Shown here: positions 24,381-34,892 of the stretch, piece after piece
How the letters are laid out: each line of letters starts with the position of its first letter
How positions within the stretch are numbered: the first letter of the stretch is position 1
Assembly: GCA_028826165.1 (NCBI GenBank)
Contig: JAPDFW010000111.1
Location: 122,595-186,594 of the forward strand
DNA length: 64,000 nt
Reading direction: 5' to 3'
Origin: Anaeramoeba ignava
Taxonomy: Eukaryota; Metamonada; Anaeramoebidae
Notes under the pieces: model-generated
Seen by the model: only the letters and a program-made list of their open reading frames with translations
What the model was told of the DNA's origin: nothing
The model's database searches: none
Program-made: the position numbers and the translations under genes

Positions 24381-27300
24381 AAAAAAGTTTTTCTTTATTA
24401 ATTTTTAATTTGTTTCAAAAAGTTCATAAATCACAAAAAGAAACAAAACAAATTATTGCACTTCAAGATGTAATTAATTGGATGGAAGAATATCAAGAAA
24501 ATGTAAGTATTCAAGCCAATGGTTCGTTTTTTTTAAGAATATATGCTGGTTCAAATGAGAGTAAATATTATTTTCAATTAAAAAATAGCGTAAAACAAAA
24601 ATAACGTAAAACAAAAATAACGTAAAACAAAAATAACATAAAACAAAAATAAGAGGAACAAATTGAACTTAGAAAAAGAAAAGGAAGTGAAATTGCAGAT
24701 GAACAAGGAATAGATGTATTAATAAATGCAATGAATAATTTTCCAGATAATGATTTTATTCAATTAAATGCTATTTGGACTTTTATTAATGTTGCACTTG
24801 AAGATGGTATTTTTAAATTTGAAAAATATTCAAAAATATTTTATTTATTCCACTTTTTATTTTTTTTATTCCACTTTTTATTTTATTTTATTTAAAAAAT
24901 ATTTTATTTATTCCACTTTATATTTATATTTATTCCACTTTTTATTTTATTCCACAAATATTTTATTCCACTTTATATTTTATTTAAAAAATATTTTATT
25001 CCACTTTTTATTTTATTATTTTATTCCACTTTATATTTATATTTAAAATTTATTTTATTCCACTTTTTATTTTATTCCACTTTATATTTTATTTAAAAAA
25101 TATTTTATTTTAAAAATATTTTATTATTTTAATTTTATTTAAAAAATTAGTTAATAAAATGCAAATTGTTATTTTGGGTGGAATTGAAGCAATAATTAAT
25201 GCAATGAATAAATTTAAAGAAAATAGTGCTATTCAAGAAAAAGGATGTCGTTCTTTAATAAATCTTGCTTCTGGTTATGAAGGTATTAAATTTATTAAAT
25301 TTATTAAATTTATTAAAAAAAATATCTATTTATGAATTAATAAACCAATTAAAGAAAATCGAGAAAAAATTTCTTCTTTACATGGAATTGAAACAATAAT
25401 TCAAGCAATGAGTAGATTTGAAGATAATCAAAATATTCAATTATTTGGTTGTTGGAGTTTAGGTAGTTTAGCTGGTAAGAATTTATTCCAAAAAATAAAT
25501 AAGTTATAATTGAAGAAGAAGAAATATTAATATTTTCTTTAAAAAACAAACAAAATAATTAGAAAATGTTGAAAATAAATTTGAAATTCAAAGATTAAAA
25601 GGGATTGATTTGATAATTAATGCAATGAATAAATTTGTAATTGATCAAGAAATTCAAGAGAAAGGATGTGCTGCTTTAAGTAATATTGCAATTATTGAAG
25701 GTAATTTAAAAATGATCCAAAAAAAAATGATCCAAAAAAAAATAATCAATTTTATTCTCTTATTTAATAATAAATAAAAGATAACAAAATCAAAATTCAA
25801 CTTTTGGGTGGAATTAATACAATAATTAATTCAATGACTAATTTTCCTGATGCTCAAATTCTTCAATTATATGGATGTTGGGCTTTGAATAATCTTTCAG
25901 TTATTGATTGTAAAATAATTATTCATAAAAACCAAATCAAATCAAATCAAATCAAATCAAATTAAATCAAATTCAAATCAAATCAAATCAAATCAAATTA
26001 AATTAAATCAAATCAAATTAAATTAAATCAAATTAAATCAAATCCAAATCAAATCCAAATTAAATCAAATCAAATCAAATCAAATCAAATTAAATCCAAA
26101 TTAAAATTAAATCAAATCAAATCAAATCAAATTAAAATCAAAATTAAATTAAATCAAAATTTCAAATCAAAATCAAATCAAATCAAATCAAAATCAAATC
26201 CAAATTAAAATTAAATCAAATCAAATTAAATCCAAATCAAATCAAATCCAAATCAAATCAAATTAAATTAAATCAAATTAAATTAAATCAAATTAAAAAT
26301 TCAAAATCAAATCAAAATCAAATTAAATAAATCAAATCAAATCAAATCAAATCAAAATTAAAAATCAAATCAAAATTAAATCAAATCAAATCAAATCAAA
26401 TCAAATTAAATCCAAATCAACCAAATCAAATTAAATCAAATTAAATCAAATCAAATTAAATTAAATCAAATCCAAAATTCAAATCAAATCAAATCAAATC
26501 AAATTAAATTAAATCCAAATTAAAATCAAATCAAATCAAAATCAAACTCAAATCAAATCAAATCCAAATCAAATCAAATCAAATCAAATCAAATCAAATT
26601 AAAAATTAAACTAAAATCAAATTAAATTAAATCAAATTAAAAAATTAAATCAAATTAAATCAAATTAAATAAATTAAATCAAATCCAAAAATCAAATCAA
26701 AATTAAACTAAATTAAATCAAATCAAATTAAATCAAATCAAATTAAATCAAATTAAATTAAATTCAAATAAATTAAAATCAAATTAAATTAAATTAAATT
26801 AAATTAAATTAAATTAAATTCAAATCAAAATTAAATAAATCAAATCAAATTAAATCAAAATTAAACTAAAAAATCAAAATCAAATCAAAATTCAAATTAA
26901 ATCAAATTAAATTAAATCAAAATCCAAATCAAATCAAATCAAATTAAATTAAACTAAATTAAATCAAATAAATCAAATCAAATCAAATCAAACTCAAATT
27001 AAATTAAATTAAAATTAAATCAAAAAAAATCAAATAAATCCAAAATCAAATTAAAAAAAAAATCAAATCAAATCAAATCAAATTAAATCAAATCAAATTA
27101 AACCAAATTAAATCAAATTAAATTAAATCAAATTAAATCAAATCAAATCAAATCAAATCAAATCCAAATTAAATTAAATTAAATTAAATCCAAATTAAAT
27201 TAAATTAAATTAAATTAAATCAAATTAAATTAAATTAAATCCAAATCAAATCCAATTAAATCAAATTAAATTAAATCAAATCAAATCAAATTAAATCAAA

Positions 27301-29295
27301 TCCAAATTAAATCAAATTAAATTAAATCAAATCCAAATCAAATCCAAATTCAATCCAAATCAAATCAAATCAATTGATTTTTATTCAAATTTTTCTGATT
27401 TTATTAGCAAATCAAACTAAAATTGGAGAAACAAATGGAATTGAAGTTATTCTTAAAGCAATGAATAATTTCCCAGCTGTTCAATTAATTCAAAAACATG
27501 GATGTTGGGCTTTAAGCAATCTCACAATTAAACAAAGTTAATTCAAAAAAAAAAATCAATTTAAATAAATTAAATTTAATTAAATCAAATAAAATTTTAG
27601 AAAATGGATTCAAATTGAGAGAATTACATGGAATTGAAGCTATTGCAGCAGCAATGGATAATTTTTTGGATAATGAAGATATTCAAAAACATGGATGTTG
27701 GACTTTAACTAATCTTTCAATGGAATCAGGTAATAAATAATAAATCAAAACAATTTTAAATTAAATCAAAAAATAAATTAAAACAAATTTAAATTAAATC
27801 AAATTAAATAGAAAATTTATCGGAAATTAGAACTCAACAAGGAATTTATCCAATTATTAGAGCAATGAATTTCTTTCTTGGAAATGAAGAAATTCAAATA
27901 AAAGGATGTTGGGCTTTAAATAGTCTTGCTTCATTAACAGGTAATAAATAAATCAAAAAGGAAAAGTGGATTAATTAATAAATTGATTTTTTTTTAAATT
28001 GAATTCCTTATTTTTTTTTGTTAGAAAATGGTGCTGAAATTGGGAAATTACATGGAATTGAATCAATTATTCAAGCAATGTCTTTTTTTCCAACAAGTAA
28101 AGATGTTCAGCAAGAAGGATGTTGTGCTTTAAATGCACTTACAAAAAGCAAGAGTAAATTATATTTAATCCGAATATTTAATCCAAATATTTAATCCAAA
28201 TATTTAATCCAAATATTTAATCCAAATATTTAATTTATATTTAATTTATATTTAATCCAAATATTTAATTCAAATATTTAATTTATATTTAATTCAAATA
28301 TTTAATTTATATTTAATCCAAATATTTAATTTATATTTAATCCAAATATTTAATTTATATTTAATCCAAATATTTAATTTAAATATTTAATTCAAATATT
28401 TAATCCAAATATTTAATTCAAATATTTAATCCAAATATTTAATTTAAATTTAATTCAAATATTTAATCCAAATATTTAATTTATATTTTTAATTCAAATA
28501 TTTAATCCAAATATTTAATTTATATTTAATTTTTATATTTATATTTAATTTATATTTAATCCAAATATTCAAATATTTAATTTATATTTAATCCAAATAT
28601 TTAATTCAAATATTTATATTTAATTCCCAAATATTTAATTTATATTTAATTTATATTTAATCCAAATATTTAATTTATTCAAATATTTAATTTATATTTA
28701 ATTCCCATATTTAATTTTTATTTTAATTCGAATATTTAATTTATATTTAATTCAAATATTTACATATTTAATTTATATTTAATTCGAATATTTAATTTAT
28801 ATTTTAATTCAAATATTTAATTTATATTTAATCCAAATATTTAATTTATATTTAAATATTTTTTAATTCAAATATTTAATCCAAATATTTAATTCAAATA
28901 TTTAATCCAAATATTTAATCCAAATATTTAATCCAAATATTTAATTTATATTTAATTCAAATATTTAATTTAAATATTTAATCCAAATATTTAATCCAAA
29001 TATTTAATCCAAATATTTAATTTATATTTAATCCAAATATTTAATTTATATTTAATCCAAATATTTAATCCAAATATTTAATTTATATTTAATCCAAATA
29101 TTTAATTTATATTTAATTTATATTTAATTCAAATATTTAATTTTATATTAAAATATTTTTATGTAATTAGTGAATTGTGATGGAATTCAAGAGCTAAATG
29201 GAATGGGTGTTATATGGAAAGCAATTGAAAGCTTTCCAGATCATCAAGAAATTCAATGGAATGCTAAAATGATAATTCAAAGATTATTAAATTAA
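24381..29295 (+). CDS. Armadillo-repeat protein with one repeat per exon
   Basis: Eleven exons each encode one 43-50-residue ARM-like repeat with the pattern GIE-IINAMNxF-xx-IQxxGCWALxNL. Examples are GGIEAIINAMNKFKENSAIQ and HGIEAIAAAMDNFLDNEDIQ. Every intron is phase 1 and falls at the same place, between a Gly/Ser codon and the next Glu/Asp-Asn. Exon 1 reads QKETKQIIALQDVINWMEEY, but has no upstream in-frame ATG after the previous gene's TAA. The only in-frame ATG (in INWMEEYQ) would cut the first repeat, so the true start may be spliced from the BTB gene upstream. ARM repeats form superhelical protein-binding scaffolds. No other domain is seen; the protein ends MIIQRLLN. Specific function unknown. 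Confidence 0.75.
25915..27406 (+). repeat. AAATC array in ARM gene intron
   Basis: About 1.5 kb of ATCAA/ATTAA pentamers (AAATCAAATCAAATTAAATC and variants) filling one intron between repeats 6 and 7. Nothing else seen. Confidence 0.85.
28152..29168 (+). repeat. AATCCAAATATTT array in ARM gene intron
   Basis: About 1 kb of 11-13-bp units, ATTTAATCCAAAT and ATTTAATTTATAT, filling the last intron. Its unit is unrelated to that of the 25.9-kb intron in the same gene. Confidence 0.85.
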
Positions 29296-29580
29296 TTTTC
29301 TCAAACAAAAAAAATCATTTTTAAGAGAAAAATAAATTGAGAAAGACAAACATTTTCTTTCTTTTTTCGTTTTATTTTTAATATTTGTTTAAGAATTCCT
29401 TAATCAAATAATTTTTAATTTTGTTTTTTTTTCTATAAAAAAAATTAAAAAAAATTTTTTGAAAATTTCATTTTCCATTTTTTTCCTTTAATTTGACATT
29501 TTCTATTTATTTCTTAAAATAATTTAAAAAGTTTAAAATCATTTAAGACAATTTAAAAATTAATTCAAAATTAATTTCAA

Positions 29581-30039
29581 ATGAATTCTTCAATTTCATC
29601 AGAAGTAAAAAAAATAAAAACAAGAAATTTTTTTTTTTAAAGTAAAAAATTTCCAAAAACAAATTATTCAAATTTAGAAAAAATAAATTCAAAAAATTAG
29701 GCAAGAAAATTACTTAAAAATATTCTTCAAGATATCAAATTGTTATTAAATGCAACTCAAAGCACTGTTGATCCAGAAAATGAAAATTATCAAAAAGAAT
29801 TAATTGAATTAATTCAAAAATTAAAACAAAATTTTGATTCTCATTATGAATTATTGAAAAATAAAATAGAATTATTAAATCAAACTGAAGAAAAAAAAGA
29901 AGAAGATTTTGAAGAGAAACAAATTTTAATTGAAAAGAGATTAAAACTTCGATCAAAAGCGCAAAAAAAGAATGAAATTATAAAAGAAATTACAGAAGAA
30001 TTTAGAAATCTTCAAACAACTTTAAACTTTTTAAATTAA
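29581..30039 (+). CDS. Small coiled-coil protein, possibly Mediator subunit 30-like
   Basis: Exon 1 (29581-29604) gives MNSSISSE. A phase-0 intron to 29700 leads to exon 2 (29701-30039), giving about 120 residues in all. The protein is helical: ARKLLKNILQDIKLL, then YQKELIELIQKLKQNFDSHY, then IEKRLKLRSKAQKKNEIIKE and EFRNLQTTLNFLN. The order and spacing of these helices resemble MED30 (YQDRL-LQ-L-Q-L then K-KL-KNQQLK-IM-QLRNL), a Mediator head-associated subunit. The similarity is weak and from memory. Another small coiled-coil subunit is possible. Confidence 0.4.
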
Positions 30040-30178
30040 AATTAAAATTATTATTATTTTTTAATTAATTAATAAATAAATAAATAAAACACGAAAGAAA
30101 AAAAAAATTTTTTTTTAGATTATATTTTTTTTTCATTTTTTGGATTTTCATTTTTTTCTTTTCAATAAAAAAAAAATA

Positions 30179-30830
30179 ATGTTGTCAGCAATTAATCAAA
30201 ATTTAAAATCAAAAACACAAAAACAAACAATTAATTCAATTTTAAGATTTATTGCATCAAAATTTCAAAGTAAAAAAATAAAAAAAAAAAATTGAATAAA
30301 CAAAAAAAATTTAAATAAAAAAATAAATAAAAAAATTATTTAAATAAAAAAATCTTTTTTTTCAAATCAACATTCCTAATTTTTAATTAAATAAAATCAA
30401 TCAAAATAAAATAGTCTCAATTGAAGGAGCAAAAGAGTTTAAAGAAAAAGTTACAGATTCAGATAAACCAGTGATAGTTGATTTTTATGCAGATTGGTAA
30501 ATAAAAAAAAAATAAGAATTTAAACTTTGAAAAAAAAATAGAAAGAATTTCTAATTGAGAAAAAAAATTTACAAAATAAAAAGGTGTGGACCTTGCAGAA
30601 TGATTGCAAAACCATTAGATAAGTTTGTTGATTCTCATGAAGGAAAAGTTATTTTGGCAAAGGTGAATGTGGATCGTAATGACGAACTTGCTTTTCAATA
30701 TGAAGTTAGTGGAATACCTACTGTATATGGTTTTTATAAGGGAAAGGTTGTTGACAGATTTGTTGGTCTTCCTGAAGAGGATTTCTTGAAAAAATTTGTT
30801 GAGAAAATGGTTAAAACTGGTGAAAAATAA
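30179..30830 (+). CDS. Thioredoxin with N-terminal extension, probably organelle-targeted
   Basis: Exons 30179-30269, 30415-30496 and 30584-30830 join in frame to 139 residues. The active site, split by the second intron, reads DFYADWCGPCRM, with KVNVDRNDELAFQYEVSGIP (cis-Pro) and GFYKGKVVDRFVGL following, as in classical thioredoxins. The roughly 30-residue start, MLSAINQNLKSKTQKQTINS, is basic, Ser/Thr/Asn-rich and lacks acidic residues, which fits a mitochondrial or mitochondrion-related-organelle targeting peptide. The protein would reduce disulphides with thioredoxin reductase. A CATTTTT-type box precedes the ATG. Confidence 0.9.
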
Positions 30831-30889
30831 ATTTTCTTTTTCTTTTTTCTTCAAAAATTTTTTTCTTTTTTCTTTTTCTTTTTCTTTTT

Positions 30890-32150
30890 CTTTTTAGTAG
30901 AAAATTAAGAAAAATTAATAATAAGAAAAAAAAAAGTGGAATGGGATATTTTCTACTCAACCAATTAAGAAAAGAATAAATCAAAATAAATCAAAAATCA
31001 ATAATAATTTTATTTTAAATTTTAAAATTAAATTAAATTAAATCAAATTTAAATTAAATTAAATTAAATCAAATTAAATTAAATTAATAAATAAAAAAAG
31101 TGGAATGGATTATTTTCTATTTAATTAATTAAGAAAAGAATAAATCAAAATAAATTAAAAATCAACAATAATTTTATTTTAAATTTTAAAATTAAATTAA
31201 ATTAAATTAAATTAAATTAAATTAAATTAAATTAAATTAAATTAAAATAAATTAAATTAAATTAAATTAAATTAATAAATAAAAAAAGTGGAATGAAATA
31301 TTTTCTATTTAATTAATTAAGAAAAGAATAAATTAAATTAAATTAAAAATCAACAATAATTTTATTTTAAATTTTAAAATTAAATCAAATTAAAATAAAT
31401 TAAATTAAATTAAATTAAATTAAATTAATAAATAAAAAAAGTGGAATGGATTATTTTCTATTTAATTAATTAAGAAAAAGAATAAATCAAAATAAATCAA
31501 AAATCAACAATAATTTTATTTTAAATTTTAAAATTAAATTAAATTAAATTAAATTAAATTAAATTAAATTAAATTAAATTAATAAATAAAAAAAGTGGAA
31601 TGAAATATTTTCTATTTAATTAATTAAGAAAAGAATAAATCAAAATAAATCAAAAATCAGCAATAATTTTATTTTAAATTTTAAAATTAAATTAAATCAA
31701 ATTAAATTAAATTGGAATGGAATAAATCAAAATAAATCAAAATCAAAATAAATTAAATTAAATTAAATTAAATTAAATTAAATTAAATTAAATTAATAAA
31801 TAAAAAGTGGAATGAAATATTTTCTATTTAATTAATTAAGAAAAGAATAAATTAAATTAAATTAAAAATCAAAATAAATTAAATTAAATTAAATTAAATT
31901 AAATTAATAAATAAAAAAAGTGGAATGAAATATTTTCTACTCAACCAATTAAGAAAAGAATAAATTAAAATAAATCAAAAATCAACAATAATTTTATTTT
32001 AAATTTTTTAAATTAAATTAAATTAAAATAAATTAAATTAAATTAAATTAAATTAAATTAATAAATAAAAAGTGGAATGAAATATTTTCTATTTAATTAA
32101 TTGAAAAGAATAAATCAAAAATAAATTAAATTAAATCAACAATATTTTTA
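30890..32150. repeat. Intergenic tandem array of a GTGGAATG-containing unit, mostly about 153 bp
   Basis: Eight copies start with AAAAAAGTGGAATG near 30936, 31100, 31288, 31441, 31595, 31807, 31920 and 32072; several spacings are 152-164 bp. Each unit has TATTTTCTATTTAATTAATT, then AATCAACAATAATTTTATTT, then a variable AAATT tract that accounts for the length differences. No gene seen. Confidence 0.9.
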
Positions 32151-32292
32151 TTTTAAATTTTTAAAAATTAATTTTTAAATTGAAAAATTCTCTTTTTTTA
32201 ATTTCGAATTTTAATTGAAAAAAATTTTTTTTTTTTTTTTTTTTCCAATTTTTTAAATTCATTTTTTTATTTCTTCTCAATAAAAAAAATTT

Positions 32293-33297
32293 ATGAATAA
32301 AATTACTCTTAACGATTTTGATATTAAAAAACTCCAATATCTTGGAGGAGGTGCATTTGGAAAAGTTTATAAAGTAGAAATTGGAGGAGAAAATTATGCA
32401 TTAAAAATATTTGCAAAATTTCATCGATTCAATTTCAATGAAATCAAAACAATGAAATTATTTTCGAAAACAAAAAATATCATTGATTTTATACTTGATT
32501 TAACAAATCAAACAAAACAGGCATATTTAATGGAATTTGCACCATATGGAACATTAGAATCATATCGGAAAAAAAATGAGAACAATTTGACAAAAGAAGA
32601 AAAAATTGAATTAATGAAACAAGTAGTAAATGGAATCAAATCAGTTCATTCAACTTTTAGAATCATTCACGATGTCAAAGAAGAAAATATTTTGGTTTGT
32701 AAAAATAAAATTGCAAAATTATGCGATCTTGGATTGGCATCAGTAGTCTCTCCTTTAGAAAAAAATGCATTTGCAAGTGATATTTATTATTTGGGTTATA
32801 TTTTTAATGAATTCGGATTTTCGGATTTTTATCATAAATGTCAATGTGATGATATTTCTTTAAGACCAAATATCCAAGAAATCGCAAGTTGGTTCGATAA
32901 TATTTTACTTAAAACTGAAAAAAAAAAACCGAAATTGCCAAAAATTATCCAAAAATCCCCTTTATCAATAAAAAGAAAAAATTTTGCTTTTAGATTCCAA
33001 TCTCAAAATTTCCGAAAAAGTTCGGATTTTCCTCAAAATGTTAAATTTTCTTCTTTTTTCTCAGGAAGAAATGTGGATCCAAATTTTAGATCTCGAAATA
33101 ATCAGAAAAATTCTCATTTTGAAAAAATAAATAAAACTTCAGTTTTCAAAGATAAAAAACAATTTAGAAAAATTGGAAAAACTTTATCTTCTTCTCCAAA
33201 TTCTCGAAAAATTCGTAAAAAAATGAATGAAAGAAGAAATACTTTACTTACTTTATCAAATGATTTAAATCTTCCAAAATTAAAAAAAATTGAATAA
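32293..33297 (+). CDS. Divergent protein kinase-like protein with basic Ser-rich tail
   Basis: Intronless, 334 residues. The kinase-like domain (about residues 8-205) has GGGAFGKV, YALKIF (ATP lysine) and a helix C Glu in FNEIKTMKL. The catalytic loop reads RIIHDVKEENILV, so the HRD Arg is missing while Asp, Lys and Asn remain. DFG reads DLG (KLCDLGLAS). After it only about 16 residues separate DLG from the helix F-like SDIYYLGYIF, so the activation segment and APE motif are largely gone. The tail is Lys/Arg/Ser-rich (SPLSIKRKNFAF, GKTLSSSPNSRKIRKK). It is either a pseudokinase or a constitutively configured kinase. Lone gene between a satellite array and a BTB-TLDc gene. Confidence 0.75.
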   Translation: MNKITLNDFDIKKLQYLGGGAFGKVYKVEIGGENYALKIFAKFHRFNFNEIKTMKLFSKTKNIIDFILDLTNQTKQAYLMEFAPYGTLESYRKKNENNLTKEEKIELMKQVVNGIKSVHSTFRIIHDVKEENILVCKNKIAKLCDLGLASVVSPLEKNAFASDIYYLGYIFNEFGFSDFYHKCQCDDISLRPNIQEIASWFDNILLKTEKKKPKLPKIIQKSPLSIKRKNFAFRFQSQNFRKSSDFPQNVKFSSFFSGRNVDPNFRSRNNQKNSHFEKINKTSVFKDKKQFRKIGKTLSSSPNSRKIRKKMNERRNTLLTLSNDLNLPKLKKIE

Positions 33298-33299
33298 AA

Positions 33300-33384
33300 A
33301 AATTTCAATTTAAAAAATAAAAACTTTTTTCATTTTTTTTCATTTTTTTTCATTTTTCATTTTTTTTAATTTAAAAATTTTAAA
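33300..33384 (+). promoter_or_regulatory. CATTTTTTT boxes before BTB-TLDc 2
   Basis: Only 87 bp separate the kinase stop from this ATG. They hold four CATTTTTTTT boxes ending about 20 bp before the ATG, the clearest example of the start-proximal motif in this window. A promoter or transcription-start role is inferred. Confidence 0.35.
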
Positions 33385-34884
33385 ATGACAAATTATTTAA
33401 ATTTAGAAAAGCTTTCAAATGATTTAAAAAATTTATTTCAAAATCAAAATCAAAATCAAAATGAAGAAAGTTATTTTGATTTTGAAATAATTTGTGAACA
33501 AAATAAAACAAAAGAAACAAAAGAAATTTCATTTAAAACTCATAAATCAATTCTTTCTTCAAGAAGTCAATATTTTAAATCTCTTTTTAATTCCAAAATG
33601 AAAGAATATCAAGAAAATAAATTAATTCTAAAAGATGTTTCAAGTTCAATTCTATTTTCGATTTTGAATTATTTTTATTCAGGAAAAATTGAAATTAATT
33701 TAGAAAATGCAGTTGAAATTTTAATTTTTTCATCAAAATATTTAATTGATGAATTAATTGAATTTTGTTCAATTTTTATCCAAAGCAATTTCAGATTTGA
33801 AACTATTGTTGATATTCTTAAATTATCTGAATCAATTAACTTAAATGAATTATTAGATTCTTCTTATGAATTTATTTTTGATAATTTTGAAAAATTTATT
33901 AAAACTCCATTTTTTCTTGAACTTGAAGAAAATCATTTAAATTCAATTTTATCAAATGATGATATTTTAACTAGTGAATTTGAACTATTCCAATCAATAA
34001 TAAAATGGGGAAAACATAAATCAAATATCAATCAAGAAAAAGAATTGAATAAAGAAGAAAAAGAAAAATTACAAAATCAAATTTCAAATGTTATTGATAA
34101 AATCAGATTTATTAACTTTACCAAACAAGAAATTGAATATGTTTTCAAAGAAGATTTAGTTCCAAATCAAATTTTTCAAAAATTAATCCAATTTCTAATT
34201 CTCCAAGATCAAGAAAATGAAAATGAGATCAACCAATTTATTGAAAAAGAAAAAGAAAATGACAATTCATTCAATTTTAAATCAAGATTTAAATTTGATT
34301 CCGAAATTATTGAAGAGGTAGAACATATTAACAAATTAAAAGAATGGATAAATGATGAACATTTCTTTTCGCAAATGAAAAGAGGATTTTCAGCAAAAAG
34401 AGATGGATTTAGTTGTAAAAAGTGGCATAAGAAATGTGATAATAAAGGGAAAACATTAATTATTATCAAAACAAAAGATAATTTTATTTTTGGAGGATTT
34501 ACTGAAGTTGGATTTACAACTGATCAATCAAAATGGGATATCAAAGAATTCTATGGAGATGATGAAGATAGTAGTTTTATTCCTGATGCAAATGCATTTA
34601 TTTTTTCATTAAGAAATGATAAAAATGACAGAAACCCTGAGAAATTTTCAATTAAAAAAGATCAAGAAGGAATTGCTATTTTTTATGATTATTCTTTTTC
34701 TGGTCCATATTTTGGAGGTGGAGATTTGAGTTTAAATCAGAATTTAACATCTGGTTACACAGATTTTGGTTGCAGTTACAATCTTCCTAAAGGGATTGAT
34801 TTTAACACAAATGAATCTAAGAGTTATTTAGCTGGAACTCATGATAATTGGGTTGTTGATGAACTTGAAACTTTTTTCATTTAA
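33385..34884 (+). CDS. BTB-BACK-TLDc domain protein 2
   Basis: Intronless, 499 residues. BTB about residues 30-130 (FDFEIIC, THKSILSSRSQYFKSLF, SILNYFYSGKIEINLENAVE), BACK-like about 135-270, TLDc about 310-499 (LKEWINDEHFFSQMKRGFSA, CDNKGKTLIIIKTKDNFIFG, FSGPYFGGGDLSLN, ending NWVVDELETFFI). It is strikingly close to the copy at 38261-39757 on the opposite strand, with the same start pattern NLEKLSNDLKNLFQNQNQ. The two therefore form an inverted pair around the dynactin gene. It carries an Asn/Gln run near the N-terminus. Confidence 0.87.
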   Translation: MTNYLNLEKLSNDLKNLFQNQNQNQNEESYFDFEIICEQNKTKETKEISFKTHKSILSSRSQYFKSLFNSKMKEYQENKLILKDVSSSILFSILNYFYSGKIEINLENAVEILIFSSKYLIDELIEFCSIFIQSNFRFETIVDILKLSESINLNELLDSSYEFIFDNFEKFIKTPFFLELEENHLNSILSNDDILTSEFELFQSIIKWGKHKSNINQEKELNKEEKEKLQNQISNVIDKIRFINFTKQEIEYVFKEDLVPNQIFQKLIQFLILQDQENENEINQFIEKEKENDNSFNFKSRFKFDSEIIEEVEHINKLKEWINDEHFFSQMKRGFSAKRDGFSCKKWHKKCDNKGKTLIIIKTKDNFIFGGFTEVGFTTDQSKWDIKEFYGDDEDSSFIPDANAFIFSLRNDKNDRNPEKFSIKKDQEGIAIFYDYSFSGPYFGGGDLSLNQNLTSGYTDFGCSYNLPKGIDFNTNESKSYLAGTHDNWVVDELETFFI

Positions 34885-34892
34885 AAAAAAAT

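Noticed and set aside
30890-32150. Transposon or LTR remnants
   Set aside because: No transposase or reverse transcriptase frames, terminal repeats or target duplications seen; the pattern is simple head-to-tail tandem.
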